DNA of 64,000 nt from Alnus glutinosa (taxonomy: Eukaryota; Streptophyta; Magnoliopsida; Fagales; Betulaceae). The position numbers were made by a program, and so were the translations under genes. Positions 10,701-22,807 of this stretch are shown here, one piece after another; the first letter of the stretch is position 1; every line of letters starts with the position of its first letter. The DNA lies in the NCBI RefSeq assembly GCF_958979055.1, contig NC_084897.1, positions 20,623,628 through 20,687,627 of the forward strand, given 5' to 3'. The notes below the pieces were generated by a model. It did not search any database, had not been told where the DNA came from, and worked only from the letters and a program-made list of their open reading frames with translations.

Positions 10701-12338
10701 TAAAATTTATAATAACATAAACTTACTCTTAATTAAAAAAAGACAAAGAAAAAGAAAAAGAAAAAAAAAGCGCACTAGACCCATGGCACTCTGTGGATCA
10801 ATCCAGACCCACGGCGTTCTGGTGACGCCCGGCTGGCCGTGGGTAAGTGCAGAGCAATGCCTCTCCGTCGAGTTCTTTAGTGGTCCCAAATCTTGCTCAG
10901 TTTAGCCCGCCACTATACCTTCACCAATGACTATCATTTATGCTAACGATAGGAAGAGGTACTGGATGTGTTTCTGCCAGAGCAGGCCTTATTTCCCATA
11001 ATGTTGGGTTCTTGCAACACCATTATGGACTTGGTTAGGCACAGGCAGAACCGCACCGTGAGTCTGAGTAGTTTGGAGAGACAAATGCTTCTTCTATTGA
11101 AAGTTGGAAGGCAATACTACAAATTGCTTAATAGTAATTTGAGGAGTATGTTTAGGGTTTCTTTTTTTTTTTTTTTTTTTAAAAAAGAAAAATTACATAT
11201 ATTCCTTTTAAATTACTATTCAATTGTCAATATGTCTTCCAAACTACCAATTGTGTCAATATCCCCTAATAACAAAAATATTTTTCATAAAATTATATAA
11301 AAACAAAATAAAAAAAAACAATTATTTAAAAAAAAACTAAAAAAAGGAGAAAAAAAATTATTTTTTAGATTTTGTTTTATATAATTTTCAGTTTGGGTCA
11401 GCCCATTAGTTTTTTTTTTTTTCAATCTTTAGAAAAAAAGAAAAGGGTCATTTCTATTATAGAAAACTCGATGTGAAACTCTGTATTCTTTACTTTATCT
11501 CCCAGTGTAAAAAGAAGAAGGGAATATTTGGTAAGCAAGCTAGCATAAGAGGGAAGGGAAAAGTTGACTGGAATGTAGAAAAGTTGGGGTGAATATTGTG
11601 AATGCATAGAAAAGAGGGAACAAAAGCATGTTGTATAGTCTTGAACAGTGTCTAAAAGTGCAAGGAATCAACTGACCCTTCTTATTGCTGCGGACTTGAA
11701 TCATGCTGTTGCTGGGGTTTATTCCTTCACAGATGGAAAAAAAGTAATAACCTCGATTTTCATGTTTTCAGCACTATTTACTGCCTTTCTCTCTTTTTTC
11801 TTTTTCTTTCGGTGTCGTAAGACTGTCTGAGCAGCGTGTCCTAACAAAACTGGACCGTTTTTGTCGCCTAATGTTGCTCGGTTTTTTTCGTTGTTGTTTT
11901 TGGTACTTGGTGGTGGTTTGGTCCGATTAGTCAAGGGGCACGGCGTGAGGGTTCAATAATGCACTTCAACCGTCCCATCCAACATTAAACAAGCCTGTTT
12001 TCTGAGGTGCTTGTCTGTTGTTGGGGAGTGTACCTGACCTTAATGTTCATTGGGCTCTGAATTCTGATCCTCACCTTCGTCAACAAGCTACAAGCCTGGC
12101 CCCTTCGGATAAGGGGGGGACCAAAATGGCTCTTATTTTGTCACTTCTGATTCTGGATACTCATCCAATTTTCCCAATTTAATGCACGGAATAAATGTAT
12201 TTTTTTTTCACATAAATAATTTTTTTTTTTTTTACACCAATCACTTCTTATTATCATTAAAAAAATAAAAAATTTCACCTCAAATATAAAAGAAATAAAT
12301 TACCAAACGGGACCAAATGTATTTTTGTCAAGAAAATT
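10701..12338. other. Unassigned stretch with scattered possible gene debris
   Basis: Base composition is higher in GC at about 10780-11110 and 11640-12110, suggesting decayed coding or captured sequence. The frame at 10968-11160 (+) reads MFLPEQALFPIML and then a basic, leucine-rich segment, running into a T tract; I do not recognise it. At 11160-11400 there is an AT-rich MITE-like block resembling 51180-51345 (shared words CAAACTACCA/TATCAAATTACCA and TAATAATAAAAATATT). Confidence 0.4.
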
Positions 12339-13000
12339 ACTAAACTTACACCCGCTCCCCACACCTATTTACTTACACCTTGTGGTATCAATGACATGGC
12401 ATTATCACCATTAAAATATGTTAATTCTACACTTGTTTTACATTTTCTCTACATCAACAATGAACCTCAACAGCCCCAAAGAGTCCATTTTGCGGGACAA
12501 GAATTTCAGGGTTTTGGACAGCTCAACTGCCGCATAAATGGGATTCTCGAATTCCGACAGGGCAGCATCTCTCTGCTCCTTGATGCATGCCACAGCAGCT
12601 AACTGGCGCTCGGGAATTGAATTATCGTGATTGGAGAGGGTTTCTCGAGAACTGAATTCCATTGCTTGTATTTTGGATTCCAAGGATTCGGAAGGGAAGA
12701 GGGAGTCTTGGAGGGAGGAGAAGCGATTGGACATTATGGACAGGTTTGTGAATAGCTGGGTAAGAGAGAGAGAGAGAGACGGCCGATAGTAAAGAGAGAC
12801 GACACTGGTGGGAGAGATAAACGGTTGGCCAACTGGTTTCAAGGGAAGGGGGGGGGGGGGAGAGAGAGAGAGAGAGAGTGTGTGGGGAAAAATGACCCCA
12901 ACGCTGATCTTTATTTTCAAAGAAAATAAAAGAATTTGATGTGGTAATGCCACGTCATGGTGTAGGTAAATAGGTGTGGAGAATGCGTGTAAGCCTAACA
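12339..13000 (-). mobile_element. Pack-type element: inverted repeats flanking a captured gene fragment
   Basis: The left arm 12339-12416 and right arm 12936-13000 are inverted copies. Read in the same sense, both show CTTACAC..., CCACACCTATTTAC.TACACC and ATGACATGGCATTA or its close match ATGACGTGGCATTA. Between them lie a FRIGIDA-like N-terminal coding fragment (12438-12734) and its GA/CT-rich leader (12735-12900). This is the layout of a Pack-MULE or similar non-autonomous carrier. A target duplication is not evident; the right end abuts another MITE that starts at 13005. Confidence 0.68.
12438..12734 (-). pseudogene. FRIGIDA-like protein N-terminal fragment, captured and truncated
   Basis: The start MSNRFSSLQ opens a 98-codon frame. 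Its features match the N-terminal part of FRIGIDA-like proteins of the FRL4 type: an ES-rich start, then SIPERQLAAVACIKEQRDAA, then LSRKMDSLGLLRFIV. Those proteins are normally several hundred residues long and act in flowering and ABA-related regulation. Here the match stops after FIV; DVEKM and a stop codon follow immediately, at the point where the element's subterminal sequence begins. The longer open frame to 13259 is upstream leader and MITE sequence and should not be counted as protein. The piece is probably non-functional but could be transcribed with its own leader. Family assignment is from memory of the family pattern. Confidence 0.62.
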
Positions 13001-13004
13001 TTCT

Positions 13005-13267
13005 GGGCTTGTTTGGTAAGTGATTGTGAATTGGAATATTTATTTGAATAGTAGTAAGAAATGATTGATGTGATAGAAAATTTGAGAATGTTTTATAGAA
13101 AAGTGAAAAAAGTTTTGTTTTGTAGTGGGTTTTTTTAGTTGAATAATAATAAAAAATTATTGATGTGATATAAAAAGTGTAAAAATATAAGAATGTTTTT
13201 GATTTGATATTTTTGGGAGAAGTAAAATGAAAATGAAAATTTTGTGGATGATTTACCAAACAAGCCC
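13005..13267. mobile_element. MITE with GGGCTTGTTTGGTAA termini
   Basis: The ends are GGGCTTGTTTGGTAA and TTACCAAACAAGCCC, an inverted match over about 15 bp. The interior carries ATTATTGATGTGATATAAAAAG, the reverse complement of the word in the element at 56104-56371. No coding capacity. It sits directly against the right end of the Pack-type element. Confidence 0.82.
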
Positions 13268-13519
13268 TTTTCGTTTGTCAAAACTTCAACCCACACGAGC
13301 ATGAGAAACAACTTTTGCTTTATACCCCTCATGTTTTTTTTTTTTTTTGGAAGACCCTCTCTTTAATGTCACTGAAAGCCTGTCTTTTAGAACGATAGAC
13401 GAATATTGAAAGTCCTACATATGAATTATGATTAAAGGAGTATTAGATATTTAAAGTGGCATAAATGGACAGTCAATTAGTTAGAATAAACAAGGTGTTG
13501 GACGGTGAGCTATCATTCC

Positions 13520-13605
13520 ATCTAAATTTAATTGGTGTTAAATAAGACAAATGTAAGTTTTTTATGGACCTCAACATCTTGTCGAGTGGGCCTATTTTTT
13601 TTTTT
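13520..13605. repeat. About 85-bp repeat flanking the LINE (partner at 16628-16713)
   Basis: Both copies contain CTAAATTTAATT.GTG.TAAA.AAGACAAAT and end ...CTATTTTT. One copy ends where the LINE poly(A) begins; the other lies about 260 bp beyond the LINE's truncated end. They are diverged, so they look like two members of an older repeat, not a target-site duplication. Confidence 0.6.
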
Positions 13606-16365
13606 TTGAACAAAAATTGATATCTTCTTCAATTGATAAAAACGATCCAAAATTAGGATCTAGGAACACCTTGGTCCCTAAGTACAACACTTAGAATACA
13701 ACTGGGAGTTTCCTCTAACCAAACAGCAGTCAACCTACGGGAAACAGCCTCTTTAGCAAGAGTATGAGCAGCTACATTACATTCCCTAGGAACAAAAACA
13801 ACAGAAGATGACCTGAAACAACCCAATTCTTGATTAATGCTTTCAATGAAATGTCCAATTCGACTGCTATAAGGGGGAGCTGAATTGATATCACGAACCA
13901 CTTGAAGGGCATCACCTTCAAAAACAACGTCAAAAAACCCCACCTCTCTACTAAAAAGAATGGCATGAAGTGCTGCCATTACTTCCGCCACTTTAGGATC
14001 AACTAACAGATTAAGGTGAACACATTTTGCTCCCAGAAGAAAACCTTCACAATCACGAGCTACTATTCCAAAAGCAATGCAACCTGATTGTTTGTGAATT
14101 GCCGCATCCCAGTTCACTTTAACAGTTCCTCTGGGTGGAGGCAACCACACTTTCAATTGAGGAGGCATTAGACTAGCTGGCTGAGATTGAGGAGCAAGCA
14201 CTTGCTGATGACACTTTCTAAAGTCAGAAAGAGCTTCTGATGCTGAGGAAAAAACAGAGAAAGGAGAGGAGAAGACCCCCTCAAAGACCACTGAATTCCT
14301 TCTTAACCAGATCCTGCGTGCCACGATCGCCATAAGGTCCAACTCCTCAGATCCGAACCTGCCCAAGAAACCTTCAAAAAGACTTAGGAAAGAGGACTCC
14401 ATTGAGGACGATTTTTGGAAGATTTTTGGGCCACAGCCCCAAACATCCCGTGAAGTTGTCTCTACCTCCAGTTCACAGCACGGGCAAAGGGGGTCCTTCA
14501 CAACGCCTCTTCTACATAAATTTTCTTTAGTAGGCAGAAGACTATTACAAGCCCTCCACATAAAAATCTTCACGGTATTTGGGACTTTTAAATTCCATAA
14601 CGCCTTCCATACGACCCTGCCCTTGTAAGAGTAAGAACAGGTTGCCCTATATCTTTGAAGCATCTCCATCCCCAAGTGATAAGCACTACGAACAGAGAAG
14701 AGCCCATTAGAAGTTCCCTGCCATATCAAACAATCTTTTGGGGAAGTGGGACTTAGAGGAATGTTAGATATCACCCTAGCTTCCTCCTCATTGAACAATT
14801 CAGATAGCATTCGCAAGTCCCAATTTTTAGTATCTTGATCAATGAGGCAAGACACTTTGGAGTCCAAAGGAAGCAACCTAGGTGGTGATTGGACTAAAAA
14901 AGTAGATGGAGAGGGAAACCACCTGTCCTCCCAAATCTGAATGCTTCTGCCATCACCCACCCTCCAAACCAATCCTTGCTTCAGGAGATCCAAGGCTGCA
15001 TGCAAACTTCTCCAAGCAAAAGAGGGCCTAGTGCCAAGAGAAGCTTCCAGAATCGAGGAATTAGGAAAGTACTTTGCCTTGAGGATTCGACCAGCAAGGG
15101 AATCAGGCCTCTGATGCAACCGCCACAATTGTTTAGCAAGGAGGGCTTTGTTGAACATAGTTAGGTCTCTGAAACCTAACCCACCTAATGACTTTGCATA
15201 CCCCATCCTTTGCCAGCTCATCCAGTGAATTTTAGAGTTATTCGCCATATGGCCCCACCAAAACTCCTGCATCATATGATTCAGCTCTTTGCACAGGCCC
15301 ACTGGCAGTAAGAAAATACTCATACTGTAGGTTGGGATGGCTTGGACTACCGCCTTTAGAAGAATTTCCTTCCCTGCTTGTGACAGGAACTTGACTTTCC
15401 AGTTATTCAATTTTTTTCCAACTCTTTCTTTAATGGAAGCAAAAGCCTGCATTTTAGATCTGCCCACCAAGGAGGGCAACCCCAGGTAAGAGTCAAAACG
15501 ATTGGCCTCAAGAAGACCAGATAACTGTAGAATCTCATTCCTCTTCTCTAGGCTAACGTTCTGACTGAAAATGATGGCAGTCTTTTGAAAATTGAGTTTC
15601 TGGCCTGACCCCCCCTCATAGACTTCAAGGATTTTAAGAATCCTCCTCCACTCCACTGAGTTTGCTTTACAAAAGATTAGGCTGTCATCAGCAAAAAACA
15701 AATGACTTAACCAGGGGCCCCGGGGGGAAGTAGGAACTCCAGTAATAGTCCCTGATTGTACAGCATGATGAAGAAGTGAACTCAATGCTTCAGCGCAAAT
15801 AAGAAACAAATATGGTGATATAGGATCCCCTTGTCGAATCCCCCTAGATGGTCTGAAATTCCCCACTGGATTCCCATTGACTATGACAGAATAACTCACT
15901 GTTCTAACACAAGTCATGACTAGCTGGGTCCATCTAGGAGAAAAGCCCAGTTTACACATCATCCCCTCCAGAAACTCCCACTCTACTCGGTCATAAGCCT
16001 TGGACATATCAAGTTTCAGCCCCATGTACCCCACCTTGCTCCTCATCCGAGTACTCATAGTATGCAGAGTCTCATAAGCAACCACTATGTTGTCTGTAAT
16101 TAATCTACCAGGAATAAAGGCACTTTGTGTACTGGAAATAATATCAGGAAGAACAACTTTCAATCTGTTAACAAGGATTTTTGAGATAACTTTGTACAAA
16201 ACATTGCATAAGCTAATTGGTCTGAAATCTTTAACACTAGCAGGAGAGGGACCCTTAGGGATAAGGGCTATATTAGTGGAATTAATTCTAGCATCCAACT
16301 CACCAGAATTCAGGAAGAGAAGAATGGCAGAACAGACCTCCTCATGAATAGTGGCCCAGTTTTAA
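13593..16365 (-). mobile_element. 5'-truncated LINE with long open RT-RNase H frame
   Basis: The minus strand from 16363 to 13653 is open without a stop. The first frame-internal Met gives 881 residues (16298-13653), but the LINE frame begins earlier, with EEVCSAILLFLNSGELDARI just inside the truncation. Domains in order: reverse transcriptase (ALIPKG, FRPISLCNVLYKVISK, GIRQGDPISPYLF, FFADDSLIF with the catalytic DD intact), zf-RVT (VPNTVKIFMWRACNSLLPT, then C-x2-C), and RNase H (VKVNWDAAI, AEVMAAL, FEGDALQVV). Around 14450 the usual segment between ETT and DVWGCG is shortened in frame. The endonuclease half is missing. A T run at 13594-13607 is the poly(A) tail on the minus strand. It cannot move by itself. 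The open frame suggests a recent insertion. Confidence 0.9.
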
Positions 16366-17985
16366 AGCGGTCGCATAGAGTGACATTGTGTCGTAACAAT
16401 CCCTCCCTTACGTTCAGGGACGAATTTATTGGGGAGCCAGTATAAGCCATGGCCGGATGGCCCCCACCTCAATTCCTTTTTTTTTTAAAAAAAAAAAAAA
16501 AAAAAAAATTGGTTTCTACCAACGAAGCTTTTTTGGCGTCTAGCGCTTGCTCAGGATAACACTTCCGCTTCTTGTTCGCATGACTTCCTAGCTTTGATAT
16601 AATTCGTGACTATGAACTGCCGCTCTACCTAAATTTAATTAGTGCTAAAAAAGACAAATTCAAATCTTTTATGAACTTGACCGCGCCCAACTAGCTCTAT
16701 TTTTAGAGCGGTCCAACCTGTGTGCCACCGCAAGGAATTAAAAGCCGTTGGCGTTAAATGTAATTAGTAAAACTTGATCTTACCTCTGACTTCACTCCAG
16801 TCTCCAACTATACAGCAATACTTCTCTATAGATGCTAAATTATGACACCATTCATTCTTTCCTAATTTTTCCTTCCTCCATAATAAAATGAAACTTCATA
16901 AACAACACATTTATTAATGAAATAACTTTCTTTTAAAACTGTTTTAGATCATAAAAAATGTGAAGAGGCTGGCCTAGTTGTTAAAGGCAGCTTGCCGCTT
17001 CGAGGGATATTATTTTTTGAGGTTAAGGATTTGAAACTTTATAGATGCTACTTCTTTCTTAAGGCCAGCCATTTTACCAAATCCAGCGTCTAAAGGCTCA
17101 ATATCTCTAGTAGTGTTACCTTGAGCTGGAGATTAGTTTGCTGGATCTTGACTGGACCTCTACGCATGGTGACTATCACTTCATGTGGAGTAGCCCAAAG
17201 TACTATTTGGCTACATAGGTAAAACTGAGAAACCCTGATAAAAAAAAAAAAATGTGACTTCGAAAAAGAAGAAAGTTTGCATTTAATTTTGAAAAATTAA
17301 ACAAGAATTTATATTTCAATATTATAGGACAAAGTAAATAAATAAATAAAAAATTTAAAAAATTTTCTATCTATTTTGAGATGATTAAAAAAATACACAT
17401 CATCCTCATGAAATGAAGAAAGTATAACATTACTTTTAACCGACCATATATAATAGAAAACTAGTTTTTCTTTTATGCTTGCAATTGTTAAGTCTGTTAT
17501 TGTTTCTATTAGGTGTGGGACCCATGTATATGAAACTCACATATAAGAGACTCATATATATAGGTCCCACACCTTATGTGTCTTGGTATAAGATTGATGT
17601 ACGGTAATGTAATATAGAAAAATCATTTTTTAAAGAGAAGTGATTCATGTACAACTCATATTGCACAATTATCACATAACAAAGACAATCTTACATATGA
17701 GTCTCACCTAATATATTGTATAATAATTATGTAAAAGATTATAATTTTATCATTTATCTGACCCAAATGAAAATGGGGCGAGTCACAAGAATGTACCTCA
17801 TGTCACATGAGCATTTTATATTTAATTTTTTTGGCTGCACATGGCTGACCAACTGGCTATCAAGAGGGGGGCGCTGCAAGCTGTGTTGCAGAGTACCAAC
17901 GGATGGTACTATGACAGCAATAGTGGAATATAATTATATTATATTATATTATATATATATATAAAAAAAAACTCTCTCAGAACGT
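16366..17985. other. Gene-free stretch, decayed repeats
   Basis: It contains an A/T tract at about 16477-16508 next to a GC-rich transposon-like end (GGGGAGCCAGTATAAGCC), the 85-bp repeat at 16628-16713, and a MITE-like block at about 17510-17720 with GTGTGGGACCCATGTATATG and its partial inverse ATATATAGGTCCCACACC. I see no exons. Confidence 0.45.
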
Positions 17986-17987
17986 TA

Positions 17988-18208
17988 GGCTTTGTTTGGC
18001 AAATTTTCAATTTTTTTTTAACAAATAATCAACTTCAAAACATTTTATTTTTTATATCACATTAATTAACTTTTAACAATCTTTTTTGCTTTTCCTTAAA
18101 CAAAAATTCAAAACTCATATATACTTTATATCACAGCAATAACTTAGTATTATTAATAAAAAACAAAAAAAAAAAAACCACTACAAAAAGGTTTATTAAA
18201 CACACCCT
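17988..18208. mobile_element. Degenerate copy of the GGCTTGTTTGG MITE family
   Basis: It starts AGGCTTTGTTTGGCAAA and ends near TTTATTAAACACACCCT. The internal words TTTATATCACA and CACTACAAAA match the copies at 13005 and 56104. It has drifted more than those copies. Confidence 0.55.
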
Positions 18209-20705
18209 TAAACTCATCTAGATTTTATTATTCAAAATAGTTAAAAATCTTTTTTTTTTTTTTACTTTACTTAAAATATCAACCTCATCATTTTAAGTTT
18301 TTAACCATCAACTTTTACTATTCTATTTAAATATAATTTTTCAAATGTTTACTTTCTCTTACATTTATATTTTGAATGTTTTATTTTCCAAACGGTCATA
18401 TTTGTAAATATATATATATTTTTCCTAATGATCATGTTTTGAAATATTTGTCTTTTATCCTCATGGTCATATTTTTGAAACTTTATCTTTTCTTATCGGT
18501 CATATATTTTTAAAATTAGTTTTTTTCCTTTTCCTGACAGCCATATTTTTTTTTAAAAAAATGCCATGTGCTTTCCATATAAATAAAGATTACGATAAGA
18601 AATAAAAAAAAAAAATGAAGAGAGAAATGAACGTTTGCTTTGATTGTGAAAAAGAAATAACAAAAGGGATGAGAGAGATTTTATTATTTTTTACTATTTT
18701 GGTGAGTGAACAATCAAAAATCACCATTTTGGTGGGGTTATATATTGGAGAGATTTTTTTTATAATTTTCAATAATTTTGCTCACGAAAATATCTAAAAG
18801 GCTTTTTTTTTTTTTTTTTGGAGTGTACTAATGATGCTATGCTGTTTACACAAAGTAGTGCATATGATTCTCGTGAGGGATAGAACTCGTGTCATCTCAA
18901 TCTTCACGAGAGGTTTGTGCATAAATTTCTACAAGTACGTAAAATTATCTCTTTGAGCTTAAATTTCTACACTCTTTTTTTTCTTTTTCTTTTTTCAAGA
19001 CATATAGATAAACATCTACTTTATCCCCTTAGAATCTACCCTTCAAGATAGTTTAGGACTCGTACGTGCAAAGTGCACCTCATAGCTTATTGCTCGTACG
19101 CGCGTGTGACACAGATAAATCATGTAAATTTTCCAATCAACCCAATTAAATCTTTGAATAATAATTATTTGAAATTCCCAATCTAACAGAGCTCTTGTGT
19201 TAAAGGAGCTCTAGCTACCAAGTTAGGCATGATTAGTATAAGCAAAAGCTAAACTTCAATTCATTTGGGCACTATTACTATGCAAAATGATTTGATTTGA
19301 ATTAAATAACGCATGTTTAAATGGTAATCTTTCTCTGACGAAGGACAAGAAAGCAAATCACACCACTAGATTGCCTTTAACGATTCGAATGTTCGATAAT
19401 ATAAACAAGGTTGCAAGAAAACTGGATTTTAGTCCAAAAGATGAACCACTAACCTTATTATTAACTCACGCAAATCCAAATAAATAAATAAAAAGAAGTT
19501 GATGGAGTCCTGGGTACGTAACAAAAGGCGATTTGGGAGCTACCCCATGCCGTATAAAGCACATAAGAAGCGCAGATATTTGTAGGGTTTGTGCCCTGTT
19601 GAGGTGGTCTTTTTTTGTCAGCATTCAAACATCTTTTGACAGGCAAATGATGTTTTCGAGGGGAAAGAAAAATGAAAAAGAATGATTTAAGGACAGCATT
19701 TCCTTCCCGGGTTAGGCTTTTAAGGAGGACAAATGATAATTTGGTTGCAAAAGAAGGGTTCAAAACTTCTTTAACTTCTGACTTCTTTTGACTCTAGTGC
19801 ATGTCGGATCCTAAGTCCTAACATCTAATTGCACTTGTTTTGGGAGATGCTTTCGACCTTTGGTGGATTGGAGCCCTTCTATACAAAAATGAAAATTTCT
19901 CTTCTTAATAATTTTGCTTTCTTTGATATCTTGTTTAAAAAACGCATGCTTTATATAGGTCACAAATTATGTTCTTAACGATTAAATTTGTGTCGTGTTG
20001 AGATATGAACATAAAACTGTATAAATTAATTTAAAACGACTTATTTAATTAAGCTTTTTAACTATAACACATTAATTTCGTATTAAATTTACTCTTCATG
20101 TTGTTAAAAGTAAGGTTATTGTTGCCCTCATCGAGCCATTCTACTTGATTATAACTCGGAGTAAGGGTGCAGGATGTCCACAGCAATCTATCTTTAAATA
20201 TAAATAAATAAATAAATTTGGTAGTAGTGGGATTGATCAAATTGCTTTGATTTTCTAATGCTTTTTTAGTTATTTTATTTTTATTTTTTAATCATGCCAT
20301 GATTGTCCTTTCCCCCAATTCCATATATCTCCAGCCTGCAGTTTCCCAGTATGGTCCAATATGTATCCTCGAGGAAAAGGAGTTCCACAAGACAAGTGGC
20401 TTCGATCTTAAAAGAAAATATATTTGATTTGAAAAGTGAACCTAAATTGATAGTGCATCTGTTTTTTTTTTCTTTATAATATTAAATATATAAATCCAAT
20501 CTTATGTCAGTCTGTCACATGATCACACACACATATTAATTGAGTGCAGTACAATCATTGCAGCAATGATGTACCCGTGGCATTTCGTTCTGTAACACAA
20601 GTGTCATGCTCATGGGATTCAATTTTATTCATGACCAATTTTATTTATTATTGCATTACAGTTCATGGCTCCTAATTATATAACAAATAGTTAGGGTAGT
20701 CATTG
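18209..20705. other. Gene-free AT-rich intergenic DNA
   Basis: It holds T tracts (about 18249-18262 and 18805-18821) and short unsupported frames. The 100-residue minus-strand frame at 19461-19763 starts with a plausible Met but resembles nothing I know and has no splice context. Confidence 0.45.
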
Positions 20706-20711
20706 AGGTGA

Positions 20712-21355
20712 GCCGAATCTAATGATGAATATTCAAGTTCAGTTCCTTTCATTAGCTCGGACTTATTATCAAGTTAAATAATTTGTTTAAGTTTTGTTAA
20801 TTTATTTTTCCAACGAGCTCAAATTTATTTATGAGCTTCTTAATTAAATTAGTTATTTTATATATAAAGTAAAAAAAAAATGATTTTTTTACATCATATT
20901 ACTCTACACTAAAATACATAAGGTGTGACCTATATATGTGAATCTCATATACATGAATCTCACATTCAATGTGTCTTGGTGTAGAGTTGATGTAATGTAA
21001 TGTGATGTAAGAATAACACATCCCTAAGGTTTATTGTTTAAATAATTAGAGAAATTAACTCAAATCTTTAATAATTTAATCTCAATTTTATATGTTTATC
21101 TTATAATATATATATACATTCACATAAACTCACTTATATATACATAAATGTATGTATATTTATATCTTGACACGCAATTATAATATTCAACTTATATTTT
21201 TTATAGTACGAATAACATTTAAAAAAAAAAAAATAAAATACCTGATATATTTTTATTATAAAGTTAAAAATAATAAAAATAAAGTTATAAAAACATGTAG
21301 CCAAGCTTGTACCAGCCTAGCGTGACCCTATTCGCGAGCATCTATGTTCATTTAC
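20712..21355. mobile_element. Repeat family copy with nested insertion (partner 31374-31948)
   Basis: It shares with 31374-31948 the words AATAATTAGAGAAATTA.CTCAAAT, TTTATATGTTTATCTT and an end containing AGC.TATG.TCA.TTACA.CCCT. Compared with that copy it has an extra block at about 20888-21024, itself MITE-like (ACATCATATTACTCTACAC ... GTGTAGAGTTGATGTAATG). This copy is thus the pre-insertion element plus a nested insert. Confidence 0.7.
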
Positions 21356-21359
21356 ACCC

Positions 21360-22350
21360 TAATAACAATTGGCATTTCAAACAAAAATATATAATAATAT
21401 ATAAAATAGCATTACTAATTATTTTAAGCCTCGAATTATGTGAAAATAAAATATAATACAACTTGTGCACTAGATTAGTGTCACTTGCGATTAGTATAAT
21501 TACTAGGCCTTTTAGCTGTCAGTGGAGAGTCAAGCCAGTCCTCAAAACTAGAGAGATGACAGAATTTTTTATATTTTCAAATTTTATGTCGGTCCAATGG
21601 TGGGTTACTCCTCGAAACATAGATGGAGAACTGACAGTAATCAATATTAAGCAAAATTGAGATTCTTAGACATCAATGGAAAACTTAATAATAATGACAG
21701 AATTGTAATTTATTTATTTATTTTTTAATAAAATATCTGAATATTTCATTAATTAAAAAGTTACGAGCATACATCGTAAAGCATAAAGCTCTAGTGCTCT
21801 ACAAAATCATAGTCACATGCTATGAGGTTACAAAGTCATAGATACAAACAAAATACTTACAATAAAGTGCTATATATGACTTTCATGTTCTGCTAACTCA
21901 TGTATAAAAATAGTTAAAGAACATATCTGCTATGAACAGACTAGATCTAAGACAAGAATAGTCAAATATCATCGAAAATTTTATTTAAACCGACCGTGAA
22001 AGAAAACCCTTCGTACCGAACTATTTAGGCCGTGAGATATAACCCCTCACACCTAACTAACCTCCATCCTATAGATCGCCCATAATGGTAGATCTAAAGA
22101 GAATAAAACTCTTATTCAAAGTAAAAAAAAATATAAGCAACAAACAGCAGAGCTGCCAAGGAAGAGATGAACCGTGAATGACATAACACGGAGGTAGATG
22201 GACAGATACGTAATGGAGAAGTTAAAATTGTTGATGTGGTCAAAGAACACTTACAAATAAAAGAAAAAACTAAAATAAAAAGAAGATGGTAGGAGCGGAG
22301 AGTAAAAATGAAAATTACAAAATGGATATGAATCACCTCTATTATAGATA
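21360..22350. other. Gene-free stretch with possible LINE 3' remnant
   Basis: At 21710-22030 the minus strand reads like a plant LINE 3' tail (TTAATTAATGAAATATTC followed by a T-rich end). At 21985-22075 the plus strand has 'GACCGTGAAAGAAAACCC' and 'CCGTGAGATATAACCCC', repeat-like. No coding region is identified. Confidence 0.35.
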
Positions 22351-22807
22351 GGAAAATTACAAAATTATTTCACGTGATTCAAGCAAAATAGAACCTTTCA
22401 AAGAGATGGTGCATTTGAAGTTGTAATAAATAACTGTATGGATTATGAGGTTTCAAAAGCAACAAATAATTATTTATGGTATGTCTGTATAATAAATAAC
22501 TCTTTTTATATAAATTTCGGTTATTAGTCCCATAGAGCCATTATGAAATTATGAAGTTACTCTAAAAAAATTATAAAAAAAAAAAAAAAAAAAAAATGAA
22601 AAACAAAAGAAATAAAAAGGTATGGGGCTGGCGGGGTGGTCAGCCCAACCCATACCTTTTTTTTTTATTATAATTTTTCAAAGATAAATTTGTAATTTTC
22701 TAATAATTTCGCAGCAAAAATGACTATAACTTAAAGTTATTTGTCACTTTTGAAATCCTAAAAAATTATTTGTCGAAACCACGTGGAGTTATTTTACAAT
22801 TTTGTCC
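22351..22807. mobile_element. Foldback MITE with small GC-rich core
   Basis: The left end GGAAAATTACAAAATTATTT and right end AATTTTGTCC are inverted, and the pairing continues through CACGTGATT / ACCACGTGG and CTTTCAAA / TTTTGAAA. The core at 22621-22661 is GC-rich (GGGGCTGGCGGGGTGG) between an A tract and a T tract. No clear target duplication. Confidence 0.7.

Noticed and set aside
10968..11300. 110-codon frame starting MFLPEQALF
   Set aside because: Half of it is a poly-Phe run from a T tract and MITE-like sequence; the rest is unrecognised, so it is kept only as possible gene debris.
12735..13259. N-terminal extension of the FRIGIDA-like frame
   Set aside because: This part is leader sequence, an inverted-repeat arm and a MITE; the real start is the Met at 12734.
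13520..16713. Reading the two 85-bp repeats as a LINE target-site duplication
   Set aside because: They are too diverged, and one lies about 260 bp away from the LINE end.
19461..19763. 100-codon minus-strand frame
   Set aside because: No family similarity, no neighbouring exons, and composition like the spacer.
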